In this document: positions 8,890-16,950 of the stretch, in pieces
Layout of the letters: every line of letters begins with the position of its first letter
How positions within the stretch are numbered: position 1 is the stretch's first letter
DNA from: Verrucomicrobiota bacterium
GTDB taxonomy: Bacteria > Verrucomicrobiota > Verrucomicrobiia > Chthoniobacterales > UBA10450
Direction: 5' to 3'
Length of the DNA stretch: 18,134 nt
Assembly: GCA_003219095.1 (NCBI GenBank)
Contig: QHPM01000115.1
Span: 1 to 18,134 of the forward strand
The notes under the pieces: model-generated
Database searches by the model: none
Told to the model about the DNA's origin: nothing
Seen by the model: only the letters and a program-made list of their open reading frames with translations
Translations under genes and position numbers: made by a program

Positions 8890-9480
8890 CTATTTTGTCA
8901 CTGGCCCGAGCGGCAGCACAATTTTGTGAGACAGTTCGTTGAGCAGCTGAGCCAGCCCCGCATAGATCGCGCTGAATCCGCAAAGGATTCCTTCGTAACC
9001 GGTAAAATGTTTGAACCCGGGACTTGCCGCGATGAAATCGCCGATAGCGAGAAGGAAGAATAAAATGGTGAGCGTGGCGAACACGATCTGCAACGCGCGG
9101 TTTAATCGCAACGTGCCGATAAACATGACGGCGGTGAACAGTCCCCACATCGCAAGGTAAGCGGCCATCGCCATGTCATTGGATGCTGCGGCCCAGCCCA
9201 GTTTTGTGAGGATAATTAAAGTCACGAGCGACAACCAAAACAGACCGTAAGAAATGAAAGCGGTGGTGGCGAAGCTGTTCCCTTTCCGCCATTCCATAAT
9301 GCCGGCGATGATTTGCCCCACGCCGCCATAACAAATTCCCATTGCCAGAATCATGCTGTTGAGTTCATAAAAACCGGCGTTGTGCAGATTGAGCAGGACG
9401 GTGGTCATGCCAAAGCCGAGCAGACCGAGCGGAGCGGGGTTGCCCGTGTTGTCTTTAATTTGAGTGATGGACTCGTTCAT
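8890..9480 (-). CDS. satP: Acetate/succinate transporter, GPR1/FUN34/YaaH (SatP) family
   Basis: The protein has 196 aa from the ATG at 9480; a TTG two codons upstream is possible. The N-terminal signature [11 protein letters not shown] (14-24) is the hallmark of the AceTr family. Six hydrophobic segments follow, matching the usual size of about 190-200 aa and the six-helix channel fold. Charged and polar features such as FYELNSM and GIMEWRKGN fit the family. By family knowledge it moves acetate, possibly succinate, across the cytoplasmic membrane. It is transcribed divergently from the broken amt gene across 123 bp. A TTGACA hexamer lies on the minus strand at 9539-9534, but no convincing -10 box follows. 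Confidence 0.9.
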   Translation of the reverse strand: MNESITQIKDNTGNPAPLGLLGFGMTTVLLNLHNAGFYELNSMILAMGICYGGVGQIIAGIMEWRKGNSFATTAFISYGLFWLSLVTLIILTKLGWAAASNDMAMAAYLAMWGLFTAVMFIGTLRLNRALQIVFATLTILFFLLAIGDFIAASPGFKHFTGYEGILCGFSAIYAGLAQLLNELSHKIVLPLGPVTK

Positions 9481-9603
9481 GAGCAATTTGAAGGCGAGAT
9501 GCTCTATCGAGATTGACCCAACCCGAGATAAGCTGTCAATACTGGTAAATTAGTGGTTTGATTCCTCGTTCTCGCCTCAGTCGATCCGCGTAATATTTTT
9601 TTG

Positions 9604-11013
9604 ATGATGCGAATTTTGTTGTTGTTGGCCTTCACAACGGTTTGCGCGGTGACAAGCCTTCACGCGCAATCGGCGACACCAACTCCTTCACCGTCCCTGG
9701 AGCAGCGCGTTTCCGATCTGGAAGCTTACGTCAACAATTCCGCACGGGGGGCGGATGCGGCCGGCGCGCAGGCGATATCGAAGATCTCCGGGCCAGGTCC
9801 CGGCCATAACGCCTGGCTGATGACTTCAGCGCTTCTCGTCTTGTTCATGACCCTCCCCGGACTCGCTCTTTTTTACGGTGGCCTCGTTCGCCAGAAAAAT
9901 GTCCTGTCGATTCTCGCGCAATGCCTCGGTATCGCCGGCCTAGTCACGATTTTGTGGTGGGCGATTGGTTACTCGCTCGTTTTCGCCCCAGGCTGTGCAT
10001 TTCTTGGCAGCTCCAAGTTTGCCTTTCTTCGGGGCGTCACGGCCGCGCCAAATACCGACTACTCCTACTGGGTCTCGCACAACGTCTTTGCCATGTATCA
10101 GCTCATGTTCGCCATCATCACGCCAGCGCTCATCATCGGATCGGTGGCCGAGCGAATGAAATTTTCCGCCGTCATGGTAATCGTGACGTTCTGGATGTTT
10201 CTCGTCTATTTCCCGTTAGCTCACATGGTCTGGGGAATCGATGGCCTGATGAATGGCGTCTGGAATCCCAATGCCAGGATTCGTGCGATCGATTTCGCTG
10301 GCGGGACCGTTGTCCACATGTCGAGCGGATGGTCAGCCTTGCTCCTCTGCCTCTTTCTCGGCCCCAGGCTCGGCTTCCGTAAGGAAATCATGGCACCGCA
10401 CTCGATGGTCCTGTGCATGGTGGGAACCGGAATGCTTTGGGTTGGTTGGTATGGATTCAATGCCGGCAGCGCGCTCGGTGCCGATGGAATTGCAGCTAAC
10501 GCCTTCATGACCACCACCCTGGCGACGGCGATCGCCTCTTCCACCTGGGCGGCGCTTGAATGGTTGTTGCGTGGCAAACCGAGCGTGCTCGGTTTTTGTT
10601 CGGGCGCCGTCGGTGGCCTTGTCGTCATCACCCCAGCCTGCGGATTTGTCGATGGCACCGGTGCCGTTATCATCGGCGTGCTGGCGGGGGCGGTCCCATT
10701 TTTCGCCTGTACGAAATTGAAATCGTGAACCCTCGGCGCGTTTGTCACCGGGCTCCTTGCCACGGCCACTGTGAATCCAAATCTTTCCGCGACTGCCGCG
10801 ACCCAAAATGGACTCGCAAAAATTGTCGGGCACATGCTTTGGCTGGAGCAATTGAAAGCGATTGCAATAACTATCGCATTGGCGGTGATAGGAACCTCGG
10901 TGATTGCGTTACTCGTGCGCGTGACGGTCGGCTTGCGCATCGCGCCAGAAATCGAGCGTCAGGGTCTCGACATCAACCTGCACGGCGAAGAGGGTTATAT
11001 CGTTTCCGGGTAA
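9604..11013 (+). pseudogene. amt: Ammonium transporter Amt, disrupted by in-frame stop and internal deletion
   Basis: From the ATG at 9604 (TTG 9601 and ATG 9607 are also possible) the frame gives a signal peptide (MMRILLLLAFTTV...LHAQ), a short coiled linker (SLEQRVSDLEAYV) and a typical Amt body. This includes YGGLVRQKN, SYWVSHNVFAMYQLMFA, FPLAHMVWG (first pore His, residue 207) and WVGWYGFNAGSA. At 10726-10728 a TGA follows ACTKLKS. The same frame then continues to a TAA at 11011-11013 as TLGAFVTGLLATATVNP... with a final membrane helix and the usual cytoplasmic tail ending GLDINLHGEEGY. The family segment normally found between these halves, about 18 residues with the D-x-FGVHGVGG motif and the second pore His, is absent. 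This looks like a deletion that also created the stop. The left piece alone is 374 aa and lacks the last helices, so transport is unlikely. A consensus error in the assembly remains possible. Confidence 0.85.
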
Positions 11014-11061
11014 CTTCGATTACACGCGCGCGCAAGAACACGAGCAAGGGGAACGAAAGAG

Positions 11062-11173
11062 TGTCATCCCGAGCGCAGCGAGGGACCTCTCAGTAGCTCG
11101 TAATTACTCCGAACATTTGTGAGGTTCCTCGGTCCGAGCCGGACTGGCGTTGTGTGCGCGGCTCGGAATGACA
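11062..11173. repeat. Nested inverted repeat, MITE/REP-like element
   Basis: The terminal inverted repeats TGTCATCCCGAGC (11062-11074) and GCTCGGAATGACA (11161-11173) match at 12 of 13 positions. Inside them, CGAGGGACCTC (11079-11089) and GAGGTTCCTCG (11121-11131) form a second inverted pair with one mismatch. The 112-bp element holds no gene and sits in the gap between the broken amt and the DUF885 gene. No target-site duplication is evident. Sequences starting GTCAT(T/C)CCGAGCG are, from memory, common intergenic repeats in several soil phyla; copy number here is unknown. Confidence 0.65.
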
Positions 11174-11213
11174 ACCTCGGTGACGTTTAGTTCGAATTGT
11201 GCGAGAGACTCGT

Positions 11214-13019
11214 ATGAAGATTCAGATTTTCGTTTTGGCATTAGCCACTTTTCCGGGCTGCTGGATCGCTAACGCCGCGGACATCACGGCGGATTCGAAG
11301 CGCGCCAATGAATTTTTCGACAAGTGCTGGGATGAAACCGTGGCGCGCCATCCGGTCGATGAATCGTTTTATGGAATCAAAACGCACTACGACCAATTGG
11401 AAGATTTGTCGGATGAAAAAGCGGCGGCGGACCTCAAGGCTTTGCAAGATCAACTCGCGACCTTGCACCGCGATTTCAAGCTCGAATCACTCGATCCCCC
11501 GACGCAGCTGAGCTATAAACTTTTCGAACTCGAAGTAAAACGCGCGGCGGAAGAATTCCATTTCCGCAGGGACGTTTACCCCATCAGTCAAATGCGCGGG
11601 GTGCATGCCCAGATCCCGACCTTTCTCATTAACGTTCACAAGGTCGACAGCGAAAAGGATGCGCGCTCGTACATCGCGCGGCTGAACGCGATCCCGAAAT
11701 TATTCGACCAGCTGATTGTGAATTTGCGGACGTGCGAAGGCAAAGGCGTAGTCGCTCCCAAGTTTGTTTTTCCGCTAGTGCTTGAGGCCTGCCACAAGGT
11801 GATCGGTGGGGCGCCCTTCGACGATTCCGGTGCGGACAGTCCGTTGCTGGCTGATTTCAAAAAGAAGGTTGGCGCACTGCAGGAGCTCGACGAGGGAACG
11901 CGATCAAAGCTGATTGATGAGGCAAAGCGCGCGCTGTCCAATTCGGTCAAGCCAGCTTACGAAAAGCTGGTCGCTTTTCTGGAGGACCAAGCGAAGCGGG
12001 CGAATGACGATGCCGGCGTCTGGAAATTTCCGGATGGCGCCGAGTTTTATAAGATGGCCTTGCGCAATACCACAACGACGAATCTAAGTGCGGAGGAAAT
12101 TCATCAACTCGGACTGAAGGAAGTCGCGCGCATTCACGGCGAGATGGAGAAGATTCGCGAGAAGGTTGGATTCAAAGGCGACCTGCCTGCGTTCTTCAAG
12201 TTCATGCGGGACGATCCGCAGTTTTATTTACCGGATACCGACGACGGTCGCGCGAAATATTTGGCGAGGGCGGTAGAGATTGTGGATGAGATGAAAAAGC
12301 GGCTCGACGAATTGTTCCTCACCAAACCGAAGGCGGATATTGTGGTGAAAGCGGTGGAGAAATTCCGCGAGAGCTCAGCCGGCACCGCGTTTTATCAGCA
12401 GCCGGCGCCGGATGGATCGCGTCCCGGCATGTTCTACGTCAACCTGCGCAATATGCATGATCAACCTGTTTACGAGCTCGAAGCGCTGGCGCATCACGAA
12501 GGAATTCCGGGCCATCACATGCAGATCGCGATTGCGCAGGAGCTGAGCGGTATTCCGAAATTCCGGAAATTGGGCGCGCGTTTCACTGCTTACACCGAAG
12601 GCTGGGGGCTTTATAGCGAATTGACCCCGAAGGAGATTGGGATGTATCAGGATCCGTATTCTGATTTCGGGAGATTATCGCTGGAACTTTTGCGGGCGGC
12701 CCGGCTGGTGGTGGACACGGGCATGCACGCGAAAAAATGGACCCGCGATCAGGCGATTGATTACATGAAGCAGAATACGCCTAATAGTGAAGGCGACTGT
12801 ATCGATGCGATCAATCGTTACATCGTGATGCCGAGCCAGGCCACGGCTTACAAGATCGGGATGCTAAAGATCCTTGAGCTGCGCGAGAAGGCAAAACGCG
12901 CGCTCGGAGCGAAGTTCGACATTCGCCAGTTCCATAACGTGGTGCTGACGAATGGCGCGCTGCCGCTCGACGTGCTTGAGGATTTAGTAAACCGTTGGAT
13001 TAAGTCGAAGCAGGCTTAG
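11214..13019 (+). CDS. DUF885 family exported metallopeptidase-like protein
   Basis: The protein has 601 aa from the ATG at 11214, preceded by GAGAGA (11203-11208) as a ribosome binding site. A GTG at 11199 would add five residues. The N-terminus is a signal peptide (MKIQIFVLALATFPG...ANAAD). The long helical body has the size and pattern of DUF885 proteins. The signature HEGIPGHH (428-435) is followed by YTEGWGLYSE (460-469), a layout like a zinc site with two His, a general-base Glu and a downstream Glu ligand. Its Leu/Arg-rich C-terminus (GALPLDVLEDLVNRWI) is also typical. Members are annotated as uncharacterised or peptidase-like, so peptidase activity in the periplasm is a reasonable inference, not proven. 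It stands alone, with an MITE-like repeat upstream and the tRNA gene downstream. Confidence 0.88.
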   Translation: MKIQIFVLALATFPGCWIANAADITADSKRANEFFDKCWDETVARHPVDESFYGIKTHYDQLEDLSDEKAAADLKALQDQLATLHRDFKLESLDPPTQLSYKLFELEVKRAAEEFHFRRDVYPISQMRGVHAQIPTFLINVHKVDSEKDARSYIARLNAIPKLFDQLIVNLRTCEGKGVVAPKFVFPLVLEACHKVIGGAPFDDSGADSPLLADFKKKVGALQELDEGTRSKLIDEAKRALSNSVKPAYEKLVAFLEDQAKRANDDAGVWKFPDGAEFYKMALRNTTTTNLSAEEIHQLGLKEVARIHGEMEKIREKVGFKGDLPAFFKFMRDDPQFYLPDTDDGRAKYLARAVEIVDEMKKRLDELFLTKPKADIVVKAVEKFRESSAGTAFYQQPAPDGSRPGMFYVNLRNMHDQPVYELEALAHHEGIPGHHMQIAIAQELSGIPKFRKLGARFTAYTEGWGLYSELTPKEIGMYQDPYSDFGRLSLELLRAARLVVDTGMHAKKWTRDQAIDYMKQNTPNSEGDCIDAINRYIVMPSQATAYKIGMLKILELREKAKRALGAKFDIRQFHNVVLTNGALPLDVLEDLVNRWIKSKQA

Positions 13020-13196
13020 AATCCGCCGCCGCCGTCCACTCGGGCACGTTCCCAGCAACGAGGAATTCTATTGACCGCGGATCGTGCGGATTAGGACAGA
13101 TTAAAGAAGAACTGAAAACGTTTGTCATGACAAAGCACTTGCGAGGCAACTTGCCTTATCTACCATTGACCGATCACGATTCACTCGTGGCCGAAA

Positions 13197-13277
13197 GCTC
13201 GGGTGGTGGAATGGCAGACACGTACGTTTGAGGGGCGTATGCCGAAAGGCATGCGGGTTCAAGTCCCGCCCCGAGCA
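13197..13277 (+). tRNA. tRNA-Leu (anticodon GAG)
   Basis: The acceptor stem is GCTCGGG (13197-13203) with CCCGAGC (13270-13276) and discriminator A at 13277. TGGTGGAATGGCAGACAC forms the class II D-arm region. The anticodon stem TACGT/GCGTA (13223-13227, 13235-13239, one G-T pair) encloses loop TTGAGGG with anticodon GAG at 13230-13232. A long variable arm TGCC-GAAA-GGCA and T-arm GCGGG-TTCAAGT-CCCGC complete the leucine-type fold. It reads CTC/CTT codons. The 3' CCA is not encoded (ACAC follows), so it must be added after transcription. Confidence 0.95.
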
Positions 13278-13607
13278 CACTTTATTCAAAAGTGAATGTA
13301 TTCAGTGAGAGTTGATTAGTTCGAAAGAGCAGAGATCAGATTCTGCTTTGCTCTTGCTCACTCGTTGCGTCGTAGTCCGGCAGTGTCGACCGCAGCTGGA
13401 TACTTATGCTTGTTCTGCCGCAGTTTTTATCGTCTTGGGAATTTTGAGATTAAGATTTGCTTGGAGCTTGTTTCGGATTTTTTCCGCTTTGCAAATTCGC
13501 GGAAGCTGTGGCTCATGCTTTCGATCGCAATCGGGGGACACGAGCACGAGCATGAGAATGAGCAGGAGCAAAAGTAAAATCTGCGCGTTCCGCGATTAGG
13601 AATCGAC
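13278..13607. other. Gene-free 330-bp gap with short hexamer repeat
   Basis: No gene is supported here. Frames of 70 and 95 codons exist but show no domain or convincing start. Five imperfect GAGNAN hexamers run from 13542 to 13571 and would read HEHEHENEQEQ in one frame; this is a low-complexity tract. A weak 6-bp hairpin (CACTTT/AAAGTG, 13278-13294) follows the tRNA, without a T run. The ribosome binding site AGGA (13598-13601) of the PHP gene lies at the right end. Confidence 0.5.
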
Positions 13608-14281
13608 ATGACCGACGCAGCCGCAGATTGGATCAAGCTCGATTTGCATATCCACACCCTCGATGATCCCAAGGACAAACTGGATTACTCAGCGCATGAG
13701 CTGCTGGCTCGGGCGCGCCGGCTTGGTTTTTCCGTCCTCGCGATCACTCTGCACGACGCGGTTTTTGATCGGCCGGAGGTTTTTGCCGCTGCCCAGCGGC
13801 TGGGAATTCTCCTTGTTCCCGCCGCCGAAATGAAGGACTGCGAAGTTTCGATGATGTCCGGCAACTGCGAACCCGGCGGGAACAGTCGCTTTTCACCATC
13901 GCGCCGCATCCTTTTTATCTGCTTGGAGGTTCAATCGGGAAACGTTTGCTGGATGAAATCGATTGCTTCGACGCGATTGAGGTCTGTCATTTTCACAAAG
14001 GCTTTTTTAATCCGAATCGTCGTGCGACGAGGGTTGCGGAAAAATTCGGTAAACCGTTGGTTGCAACTTCAGATGCGCATCAGTTAAGCGCTTTTGGCCG
14101 TCATTATACCATCATACCACGCCCGTCTCCGCTGACGGCAGAGTCTATATTCGCCGAACTTCGGGCGGGCCGGTTACGCATCAACAGTCCGGCCGCGACG
14201 CTTCAGGAAATTATTAGCACCTTTTATTTTGTTTTTATCGAACACCCTTTGCGCAGTCGTTTTCATCATCATGAGCATTGA
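13608..14281 (+). pseudogene. PHP-domain phosphoesterase, frameshifted
   Basis: The ATG at 13608 has AGGA six bases upstream. The first frame gives LDLHIHT (metal His pair), the helix HELLARARRLGFSVLAIT and the strand VPAAEM with the metal Glu, ending sensibly near 13840. The second part is in a frame shifted by two bases. From about 13841 it reads RSFDDVRQLR, REQSLFTIAPHPFYLLGGS and CHFHKGF, then the metal motif SDAH, and stops at 14281. These together cover a PHP hydrolase of about 230 aa. The usual segment between the Glu motif and RSFDD also looks shortened, so a small deletion changed the frame. Read without the shift, the first half ends at 14087 in an unrelated tail. Intact relatives hydrolyse phosphate esters with a trinuclear metal site. 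A sequencing error is the main alternative. Confidence 0.8.
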
Positions 14282-14346
14282 TTGCGCGGCGTAATGAGCC
14301 GAGTGAATCTGCGTAACGGCACGCGCTATCGCGAACTCTTCCAGAA

Positions 14347-14511
14347 CATTGCGGCCAGGCGCCGCAATGGACACGCGAGGCGGGTGCGCTTCCCAGACGC
14401 AAGCAGTCAACTCCGAAAGCTTTCGGGGTTGATATCACAATCAAGATGGCCGTACTGCTACTGCGGACCCGCTTCTCCGTTTGAGATCGCTTGGCAGGGC
14501 GCGCTTGCCAA
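14347..14511. repeat. Three palindromes upstream of the small lipoprotein gene
   Basis: The 260-bp gap 14282-14541 has no supported gene but three inverted repeats. CATTGCGGC/GCCGCAATG (14347-14369) is a perfect 9-bp stem with a 5-nt loop. CCGAAAGCTTTCGG (14413-14426) is a perfect 14-bp palindrome. TTGGCA/TGCCAA (14491-14511) is a 6-bp stem. None is followed by a T run. They could be part of a structured leader, operator-like sites or decayed repeats. Confidence 0.45.
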
Positions 14512-14541
14512 TCTGGCGAAAAGCTGAGAAAGCTATCGAAA

Positions 14542-15006
14542 ATGAAAGCTGGAGTCAGATTTCTCGCCTTCGTATTGCTAATGTTTGGTCTCGCGGCCGG
14601 CAGCTGTACCACTCCGCCCAAAAAGAAGACGGCCGCCCACGAAACGAAACCAGCGAAAATAAAGCCGGGCCAGGAAGCTAGTGATGTCGACTTTGATGCT
14701 TTTATCTCGCGCTTGCGCAAAGCGGTTGCAGCGCATGATATGAATACCATTGCCGCAATGATGACGGCAGACTTCGGCTATAGTTTGAATCCGGAAAAAT
14801 CCGGAGAAGGCGTCTTCAAATATTGGGATGAGAACAACCTTTGGCCGGAGCTCGCAGGTATCCTTTCGGAAACCTTCGTGAAGAAGCAGGACTACATGGT
14901 AGCTCCGTCGCAGTTTGCCGATCCATCATTAAACTACGACGGTTACCGTGCCGGTATCCGGCGCGTGAACGGCAGTTGGAAGTTTGCTTACTTCGTGAAC
15001 GGGTAA
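14542..15006 (+). CDS. Small lipoprotein with NTF2/SnoaL-like body
   Basis: The protein has 154 aa from the ATG at 14542, chosen because it starts right at a lipoprotein signal (MKAGVRFLAFVLLMFGLAAGSC, Cys at 22). A reading from 14491 would prefix unrelated residues. A Lys/Pro-rich linker (25-45) follows. Residues 50-154 begin with a helix FDAFISRLRKAVAAHDMNTI and end with the strand pair GYRAGIRRVNGSWKFAYFVNG, the common pattern of SnoaL/DUF4440-like cone folds. The function is not known. It is convergent with the minus-strand membrane operon, 73 bp apart, and stands alone on its strand after the broken PHP gene. Confidence 0.75.
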   Translation: MKAGVRFLAFVLLMFGLAAGSCTTPPKKKTAAHETKPAKIKPGQEASDVDFDAFISRLRKAVAAHDMNTIAAMMTADFGYSLNPEKSGEGVFKYWDENNLWPELAGILSETFVKKQDYMVAPSQFADPSLNYDGYRAGIRRVNGSWKFAYFVNG

Positions 15007-15079
15007 GGAGCCGGGGTCAGAGGACAGAGATCAGAATTTCGTGGTCAGTAGTCCTGTGGTCCCGTGGTCTTGTCCTGAG

Positions 15080-16939
15080 TCAGTAGCGTTTCGCATCCGA
15101 ACCGAAATCGTAGATACTTCCCCAACTGCCTTGGGCGACGAGCGGCAATTGTTTTGTCCACGGTTGCGTGCTTGCGCCGTAATTCGCCTTTTCCATGCTC
15201 CCCCAAAATAAATAGCGTACCTGTAGTTCGCGCGCGGTTTTTTTCCAGTCACCCTGGCCTAGCATCAAATTTTCAAGCTTGCTTCCCACGTCAGTGGAGT
15301 TGATTCCCTGCGTCCAAAGATGGCCGCCGTATCCACACGCCATTTTTCGGCCATTAAGGAGGAGTGGATGATTGTAGGTGGGAAAACCAGCGAAGCGCGC
15401 TTCCACCGGCAACCGGCGAACGGCGGCGGCAACGAAATCGATGTCGGATCGGGTCGCAAAATTGTAACCCGTTCTGCCTGCGGCCAGGCCCCCGATTAGA
15501 CTCGCGAAACCGGAAAAGAACAAGATGAGGCAAGCTCCCGCTCGCGCCGAAAGCGGCCAACGAATTAACATACGATTCCAAAGAATAGGCAGGGTAATAA
15601 AGTAGGCCCAGATAAGTAGCTTGATGTTATCCCATTCCCAAGGCGCAGTCTTCACGCATATCACCAGTAGAAAGATCAAGACCGCGGCAGCGAGACAAGC
15701 GGCGTCAATCGATAGCTCAAAGTTAGGGGCACGCCGCATGATCGAGCCCATCCAGCCGGGACGCTGTTGGCCCGGCGGTGGCGCGGCAGATTGTCGGCCG
15801 AGGTGTTCGTTCGATTCCTGCCGTGCGACAATCCCGACCAGGCCGATCGCGAGCGGGAGAAAGAGGCCGAAGTTAAAAAACCAGAACCTGAAAAATGGCA
15901 TTCTGAATTCGCCAATGTTTTGAGTCCAACCGAGATGCCAGGCGAGAATCGATCCCGCGTGCATCCGATCGGTAGTAAGCCAAACGAAGATCAAGGCCGG
16001 GAGAACAGCGGCGGCAACGAGCTTGAGGAGCGGTGATCTGGACGGGGGCCGGGTCAAAAACAGAACCAGGAGCACAATGCTCAAGGCCATAAAGGTGTGG
16101 ACATGAAAGAGGGGCATGGTCGCGTAGAGAATGTATTCCACCCATACCGGCAGGAGCTGTTTTTCTTGCTCTAACTCGGAGCCGTATTTGGCCCGCCATT
16201 GCCGAAGAAGAAGAAGACCGGCGGGAATGGCGTAAAGAAGGCCGCGCTGAGTAACAAACATCGTTAGCGGGATGCTTTTCCATGAGACATGCGACGTTCC
16301 TTGATAGTCGAGAAACTGATGCGTCTGGAGGAATGCGTAGCCGGCAATCCCGCCATTGAAGAGGAATCCTGCAACGGCGAAAGTACCGCCCCAGCGATAC
16401 AAAGCGTAAAAGGTGGCAAGGGACGCCAGAAGTCCGGTAGCTGCAAGTTGAGATCGAAGGTCAAATCCAAGATTCGTTAGAATTCCATTGAATAGATCAA
16501 TGCCAGCAGGATAACGGAGCTTGCTGTAAACGTAGATCGGGCTGTCAGGCCAGAGCGAAACGCCGTTGGCGAAAGTCTTGATATAGGTAAGATGCAGCCC
16601 GAGGTCTCCGAGATTGAAAGGGGATTGAATGTTAATATTCTCCCCGTCGAAGTAAAAGAGCCAACAGAAGGAGCGAAATGCGAAAATCGCGAAAACAAAT
16701 CCAACCAGGCAAAGCCAAACCGGCCGATACTTTGCCAGGGGATCATCACCTTCAGCTACGACAGGCGGTTGGGCGGAAACCGGGGGCGTTAGGAAGAACA
16801 CGGCAATTCCGACGGTTGTCCCGACAATGAGCGAGACGAATGAGATACCCCAATTTAGCCCGCCAGCGTTCTCGCCAAGTAACAGCGCCGCCACGGTGGA
16901 AACTGCGACATAAATGAGACCGGCCGGCAGTAGGCGCAT
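15080..16939 (-). CDS. Polytopic GT-C-like membrane protein
   Basis: The protein has 619 aa from the ATG at 16939. It has about ten to twelve hydrophobic segments and a soluble C-terminal part (about 500-619). The first large loop carries NLGDLGLHLTYIKT (109-122), with an acidic residue where GT-C glycosyltransferases place the catalytic Asp. YSKLRYPAGIDLFNG follows, a pattern I associate with uncharacterised membrane glycosyltransferase-like proteins. No named family was recognised with certainty. It lies 11 bp downstream of the Agl23-like gene on the same strand and is surely co-transcribed. It may use a lipid-linked sugar donor to modify an envelope molecule on the outer face of the cytoplasmic membrane; that role is inferred from topology and its neighbour. 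Confidence 0.7.
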   Translation of the reverse strand: MRLLPAGLIYVAVSTVAALLLGENAGGLNWGISFVSLIVGTTVGIAVFFLTPPVSAQPPVVAEGDDPLAKYRPVWLCLVGFVFAIFAFRSFCWLFYFDGENINIQSPFNLGDLGLHLTYIKTFANGVSLWPDSPIYVYSKLRYPAGIDLFNGILTNLGFDLRSQLAATGLLASLATFYALYRWGGTFAVAGFLFNGGIAGYAFLQTHQFLDYQGTSHVSWKSIPLTMFVTQRGLLYAIPAGLLLLRQWRAKYGSELEQEKQLLPVWVEYILYATMPLFHVHTFMALSIVLLVLFLTRPPSRSPLLKLVAAAVLPALIFVWLTTDRMHAGSILAWHLGWTQNIGEFRMPFFRFWFFNFGLFLPLAIGLVGIVARQESNEHLGRQSAAPPPGQQRPGWMGSIMRRAPNFELSIDAACLAAAVLIFLLVICVKTAPWEWDNIKLLIWAYFITLPILWNRMLIRWPLSARAGACLILFFSGFASLIGGLAAGRTGYNFATRSDIDFVAAAVRRLPVEARFAGFPTYNHPLLLNGRKMACGYGGHLWTQGINSTDVGSKLENLMLGQGDWKKTARELQVRYLFWGSMEKANYGASTQPWTKQLPLVAQGSWGSIYDFGSDAKRY

Positions 16940-16950
16940 CGGCAGAAGCG

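Noticed and set aside
7967..9148. A 393-codon open frame on the minus strand
   Set aside because: It is antisense to the PDZ gene and overlaps satP; the translation is Arg/His-rich, has no domain pattern, and crosses the terminator.
9534..9596. Promoter between satP and amt
   Set aside because: A TTGACA (minus strand) and a TAATAT (plus strand) exist, but neither has a partner box at acceptable spacing.
10726..10728. TGA in amt as selenocysteine or programmed readthrough
   Set aside because: No hairpin of SECIS type is evident, and conserved residues are missing around the stop, which readthrough would not restore.
13278..13294. Terminator after tRNA-Leu
   Set aside because: The stem is only 6 AT-rich pairs without a T run, and an alternative pairing competes.
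14282..14527. An 81-codon open frame on the plus strand
   Set aside because: No recognisable domain or ribosome binding site; it runs through the palindromes and ends inside the leader of the lipoprotein gene.
15007..15079. Terminator or repeat between the convergent genes
   Set aside because: GTGGTC recurs and AGGACA/TGTCCT can pair, but the loop is about 40 nt and no T run follows.
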